Part shown: positions 61,109-64,000 of the stretch, piece after piece
How positions within the stretch are numbered: the stretch's first letter is position 1
How the letters are laid out: each line of letters starts with the position of its first letter
Assembly (NCBI RefSeq): GCF_043195105.1
Contig: NZ_JBAFWO010000015.1
Length of the DNA stretch: 64,000 nucleotides
From: NCEH01 sp002257205
GTDB taxonomy: Bacteria; Pseudomonadota; Alphaproteobacteria; Rhizobiales; Xanthobacteraceae
Strand: one strand, 5' to 3'
Notes under the pieces: model-generated
Seen by the model: the letters and a program-made list of their open reading frames with translations, nothing else
Told to the model about the DNA's origin: nothing
Database searches by the model: none
Program-made: the position numbers and the translations under genes

Positions 61109-62152
61109 TCAGGGACGCGAGAGGATGTGGCGGCCGCTGCGCGCGGCCTCGTCATAGACGCGCGTGTCACCCGGACGCTCTGAATAGCAGGTCGAGGCGA
61201 TCACCGGCTTGCCGGCCGCGATCAGGTCGGACACCGTCACAAAGCCATAGCCTTTCGCCCGCAGCGCCGGGATCAATTGCCTGAGAGCCTCCGCCGTGTG
61301 CTTGCCGCGCCCGTTGGCGTGCATCAGCACAATGGAGCCGGGGCGGATCGAACGCAGCATATTCTGCGCCATCAAGGTCGCACCGAGGAAGGCGGGGTCG
61401 GCGGAATCCACGTCCCACTGGATCGCTAGATGGCCGGTCTCGTTGACGTAATTCATCGATTCCGCATTGCACGAGCCATAGGGGAAGCGAAACAGCGCCG
61501 GGCGGGCGGGCACCTGCGCCAGCATGCAGCCGGCCTGCGAGGCAGTGGCGCGGGAAAGGCCGAAGGCGGTGTCGGCATCGTCCACCTGCCGCGTCATGGC
61601 TTCCCCGGTCTTCACCGCGAGATTGGCGTGGGACCAGGTGTGGTTGCCCATTTCGAAGATCGGATCGGCCAGGATCTGGGCCGCGCGGTCGGGATGGCTC
61701 ACCATCCATTTGCCGCCGCCGAAGAAGGTGGCGGGCACATGCTCCGCGCGCAGATAATCCACCAGGGCGCCGTCATAGCCGGAGACTTCGCCCGAGGCCT
61801 CGCACAAATCGAAGGTGAGCGCCACCAGCTTCACCCCGGCCGGCAGGTCCACCCGGCGGATAGAGCCGGACAGCGATGCCGGCACGGGCTGGGCCGGGGG
61901 CAGGCGCACATCGGGCAGGGAACCGGCGGCGGCGGCGCGGCGCACCACCTCCTCCCCCGGCCGCGCGCGCAGGGCCTCCGGCGCATAGCAGGCCGGTGCG
62001 GCAAAAGCTGGCGAGATGAGCGCCGACGAGATGAGCGCCGGCGAGATGAGCGCGGGCCCTGCGCAGGCGAGCGCCAGCAGGCCGGCGGCGGCGCGCCGCA
62101 CGGGGGCGGGGCAGGACAGAAGAGCGAAGGGTAGGGGAAAAGATAGGGGCAT
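61109..62152 (-). CDS. Polysaccharide deacetylase (NodB-domain) family protein
   Basis: A 347-residue probable periplasmic carbohydrate esterase 4-like protein. After a long signal region ending near PAFAAP, the catalytic domain has ALTFDLCE (motif 1, where the usual second Asp of TFDD is replaced), MGNHTWSHANL (motif 2, H-x3-H), RFPYGSCN (motif 3), WDVDSADP and IVLMHANGRG. The TFDxCE variant occurs in other alphaproteobacterial members from memory. The frame continues far upstream to 63202, but MPLSFPLPFALL at 62152 begins the signal sequence. The substrate may be peptidoglycan or an exopolysaccharide. Confidence 0.88.
   Translation of the reverse strand: MPLSFPLPFALLSCPAPVRRAAAGLLALACAGPALISPALISSALISPAFAAPACYAPEALRARPGEEVVRRAAAAGSLPDVRLPPAQPVPASLSGSIRRVDLPAGVKLVALTFDLCEASGEVSGYDGALVDYLRAEHVPATFFGGGKWMVSHPDRAAQILADPIFEMGNHTWSHANLAVKTGEAMTRQVDDADTAFGLSRATASQAGCMLAQVPARPALFRFPYGSCNAESMNYVNETGHLAIQWDVDSADPAFLGATLMAQNMLRSIRPGSIVLMHANGRGKHTAEALRQLIPALRAKGYGFVTVSDLIAAGKPVIASTCYSERPGDTRVYDEAARSGRHILSRP
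62011..62055. repeat. Three tandem 15-bp repeats in the deacetylase signal peptide
   Basis: The units 62011-62025, 62026-62040 and 62041-62055 differ by one or two bases each. They encode the repeated ALIS(P/S) motif at the end of the hydrophobic core of the signal region. Confidence 0.85.
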
Positions 62153-62323
62153 CGTGGGGTGGGAGTGGCACGGTCCGCGTGGCCTCGCAAGGCTTACCCG
62201 CGCAAAGCTGCGGGCGCGGCCTTGCAGTCGGCGCAAACCACCGCCGGACACCCCCCGCGCGCCTTGCGGAAGGCGCGTGGGGCGCCGAAGATCGGCACCA
62301 TGCCGGCGCGACAGGACACCAAG

Positions 62324-63151
62324 ATGGCCCCAGCTTCCTCCCCCGCGCAAAGCCGCGCCCCTTCCACCGGCGAGCCGCGCCTTGCCCTGGTCACGGGCGG
62401 CAGCGGCGGCATCGGGCTGGAGTTCGCCCGCCTCCTGGCGCGCGACGGGTTCGCCTTGATCCTGGTGGCGCGCGATGCCGCCCGCCTGGAGGAGGCGGCG
62501 CGCGATTTGCGGACCGCCGGGGCGGTGGAGGTGCAGGTGCGCGTCGCCGATCTTGCCGATCCAGCGGTGGTGGACAGGCTCGCTGCCGAAATCGCCCGAA
62601 CGGAGCTGGACGTGCTGGTGAACAATGCCGGATTCGGCGCTTATGGGCCGTTCGTCGACGCCGATCTTGCCGCGACCGAGGGCATGATCGCCACCAATAT
62701 CGCCGCCCTCACCCTTCTGACCCGCGCGGTCCTGCCAGGCATGCTGGCGCGCGGACAGGGGCGGATCGTGCAGGTTGCGTCCACCGCCGCCTTCGCGCCG
62801 GGCCCGTTCGCCGCCGTCTATGCCGCGAGCAAGGCTTATGTGCTCTCGTTTTCCGAGGCATTGAGCGAGGAATTGAGCGAGACCCAGATCGCTGTCACGG
62901 CTCTGTGTCCCGGGCCCACGCATACCGGCTTTGCCGCCCGGGCCGGCATGGGGGCGACGCGGGTGTTCCGCGGGCCGGTGGCCGATGCCCGCACGGTGGC
63001 GGAAGCGGGCTATCTCGCGATGCTGGCGGGCAAGAGGGTGGAAGTGGTCGGGCTTGCCAACCGCTTGATGACGTTCGCGGTTCGGCTCGCGCCCCGGCGG
63101 TTCCTGGCGCGTGTCAGCCGCCGCGCCTACGCCCAGCCGCCGGAGGACTGA
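62324..63151 (+). CDS. Short-chain dehydrogenase/reductase
   Basis: A 275-residue SDR of the classical type with the cofactor motif TGGSGGIGLEFARLL (24-38), NNAGFGAYG, the catalytic Ser in VQVASTAAF and YAASK (Y-x3-K). The C-terminal segment CPGPTHTGFAARAG is typical of the DltE/YqjQ-like subgroup. The ATG at 62324 has AGGAC 7 bases upstream; ATG 62300 is also possible. It is divergent from the deacetylase gene. The substrate is unknown. Confidence 0.9.
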   Translation: MAPASSPAQSRAPSTGEPRLALVTGGSGGIGLEFARLLARDGFALILVARDAARLEEAARDLRTAGAVEVQVRVADLADPAVVDRLAAEIARTELDVLVNNAGFGAYGPFVDADLAATEGMIATNIAALTLLTRAVLPGMLARGQGRIVQVASTAAFAPGPFAAVYAASKAYVLSFSEALSEELSETQIAVTALCPGPTHTGFAARAGMGATRVFRGPVADARTVAEAGYLAMLAGKRVEVVGLANRLMTFAVRLAPRRFLARVSRRAYAQPPED

Positions 63152-63294
63152 GCCGCGCCTTATGCCCTTGGGTCGTGCCCGTGGGTCGTGGCGGGCCACC
63201 ATCAGCGCGGCTTCTGGCGCGGATCAGCAAAATCCATTTGTGCTGCCGGCCGATGCGCGCTAACGCCGCCGCATCCTTCCGAGCGGGCGCGGCC

Positions 63295-64000
63295 ATGAAC
63301 CTCCTCTCCATTCAGTCCCATGTCGCCTTCGGCCATGTGGGGAACGCATCCGCCGTCTTTCCCTTGCAGCGCCTGGGCGTCGAGGTGTGGCCCATCCACA
63401 CGGTGCAATTCTCCAACCACACCGGATACGGGGCCTGGCGCGGGCAGGTGTTCGAGGCCGAGCTGGTGCTCGAACTGGTGGAAGGCATCGCCGAGCGCGG
63501 CCAGCTGGCCCGGTGCGACGGCGTGCTGTCCGGCTACATGGGGTCGGCCGATCTCGGCGCGGCGATCCTCGCCACCGTGGCGCGGGTGCGCGACGCCAAT
63601 CCGCGCGCGACCTATTGCTGCGACCCGGTGATCGGCGATGTGGGGCGCGGCATCTTCGTGCGGCCGGGCATTCCCGAATTCATGCGCGACGTCGCCGTGC
63701 CGGCGGCGGATGTGATCACGCCCAACCAGTTCGAGCTGGAATGGTTGACCGGGCAATCACTTGCGACCCGCGCCGATGCGCTCGCCGCCTGCGCGCAGCT
63801 TCAGGCGAGCGGTCCCGGCGTCGTGCTCGTCACCAGCCTGCACACGCGGGAGACGCCGGCACAGTCCATCGACCTGCTCGCCTGCGGTCCGGAGGGGCGG
63901 TTCCTGGTGCGCACACCCAAGCTCGACGTTTCGCTGAACGGGGCCGGGGATGCGATCGCGGCCCTGTTCTATTTCCATTGGAAGCGCAGCGGCAGCGTTG
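63295..64000 (+). CDS. pdxY: Pyridoxal kinase (3' end outside the window)
   Basis: A ribokinase-fold kinase that phosphorylates pyridoxal in the B6 salvage pathway. The visible 235 codons begin MNLLSIQSHVAFGHVGNASA, continue with VWPIHTVQFSNHTGYG, LSGYMGSADLGAAIL, YCCDPVIGDVGRGIFV and TPNQFELEWLTG, and reach the phosphate-binding anion hole LNGAGDAIAALF with its catalytic Asp. PdxK is the close alternative. The gene runs off the window edge. Confidence 0.93.
   Translation, partial: MNLLSIQSHVAFGHVGNASAVFPLQRLGVEVWPIHTVQFSNHTGYGAWRGQVFEAELVLELVEGIAERGQLARCDGVLSGYMGSADLGAAILATVARVRDANPRATYCCDPVIGDVGRGIFVRPGIPEFMRDVAVPAADVITPNQFELEWLTGQSLATRADALAACAQLQASGPGVVLVTSLHTRETPAQSIDLLACGPEGRFLVRTPKLDVSLNGAGDAIAALFYFHWKRSGSV

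Noticed and set aside
61109..63202. A 697-residue deacetylase fusion
   Set aside because: The first half is antisense to the SDR gene and has no domains. The signal peptide starts at 62152.

Overview
The window looks like chromosomal DNA of a high-GC alphaproteobacterium of the order Hyphomicrobiales, most like the Xanthobacteraceae (Xanthobacter/Azorhizobium/Ancylobacter type). This is judged from gene content and protein style only: tRNA-Trp upstream of secE-nusG, a SciP cell-cycle regulator, a PetP/PetR-like MarR and OmpR pair beside ilvE, several Omp25/Omp31-family porins, a TakP-like solute receptor and a probable GnnA/GnnB lipid A pair. No rRNA, insertion sequence, phage gene or CRISPR array is visible.

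Layout. 1-13150: transcription and translation core (tRNA-Trp, secE, nusG, rplK, rplA, rplJ, rplL, rpoB, rpoC), divided by strong hairpin terminators and a long rplJ leader. 13279-17184: an EnvZ/OmpR-like two-component pair and a MarR regulator on the minus strand, divergent from ilvE. 17230-20425: two tandem dctA genes. 20558-24137: minus-strand uvrC-pgsA-moaD-moaE. 24330-26740: three consecutive Omp25-type porins. 26937-29107: an oxidoreductase/aminotransferase pair (GnnA/GnnB candidates), then murJ. 30990-36506: RND efflux adaptor and pump, cobT, and a convergent histidine kinase. 37871-42421: nuclease, GST, uracil-DNA glycosylase family protein, Mrp, TakP-like receptor. 42441-46447: a small secreted repeat protein, then glyQ and glyS. 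46774: sciP.

47087-59139 is the main accessory block: a complete C-P lyase (phosphonate degradation) locus. phnG-H-I-J-[GNAT]-K-L-M-N runs on the minus strand, mostly with ATGA overlaps. phnF (GntR/UTRA repressor) is divergent from phnG across a perfect 22-bp palindrome. The transporter phnC-D-E1-E2 is a second minus-strand unit with a Pho-box-like element upstream. Between phnE2 and phnF lies the headless C-terminal part of a class I cytochrome c, a scar that probably marks a rearrangement boundary.

59530-64000: a possible 27-codon membrane peptide, an amidase-signature hydrolase, a polysaccharide deacetylase, an SDR enzyme and the start of a pyridoxal kinase gene cut by the window edge.

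I found no gene cluster that is convincingly a new system. The observations most worth checking are the cytochrome c scar, the GNAT gene welded into the C-P lyase operon, a hairpin covering the porin 3 ribosome binding site, the GnnA/GnnB pair and the small secreted repeat protein.
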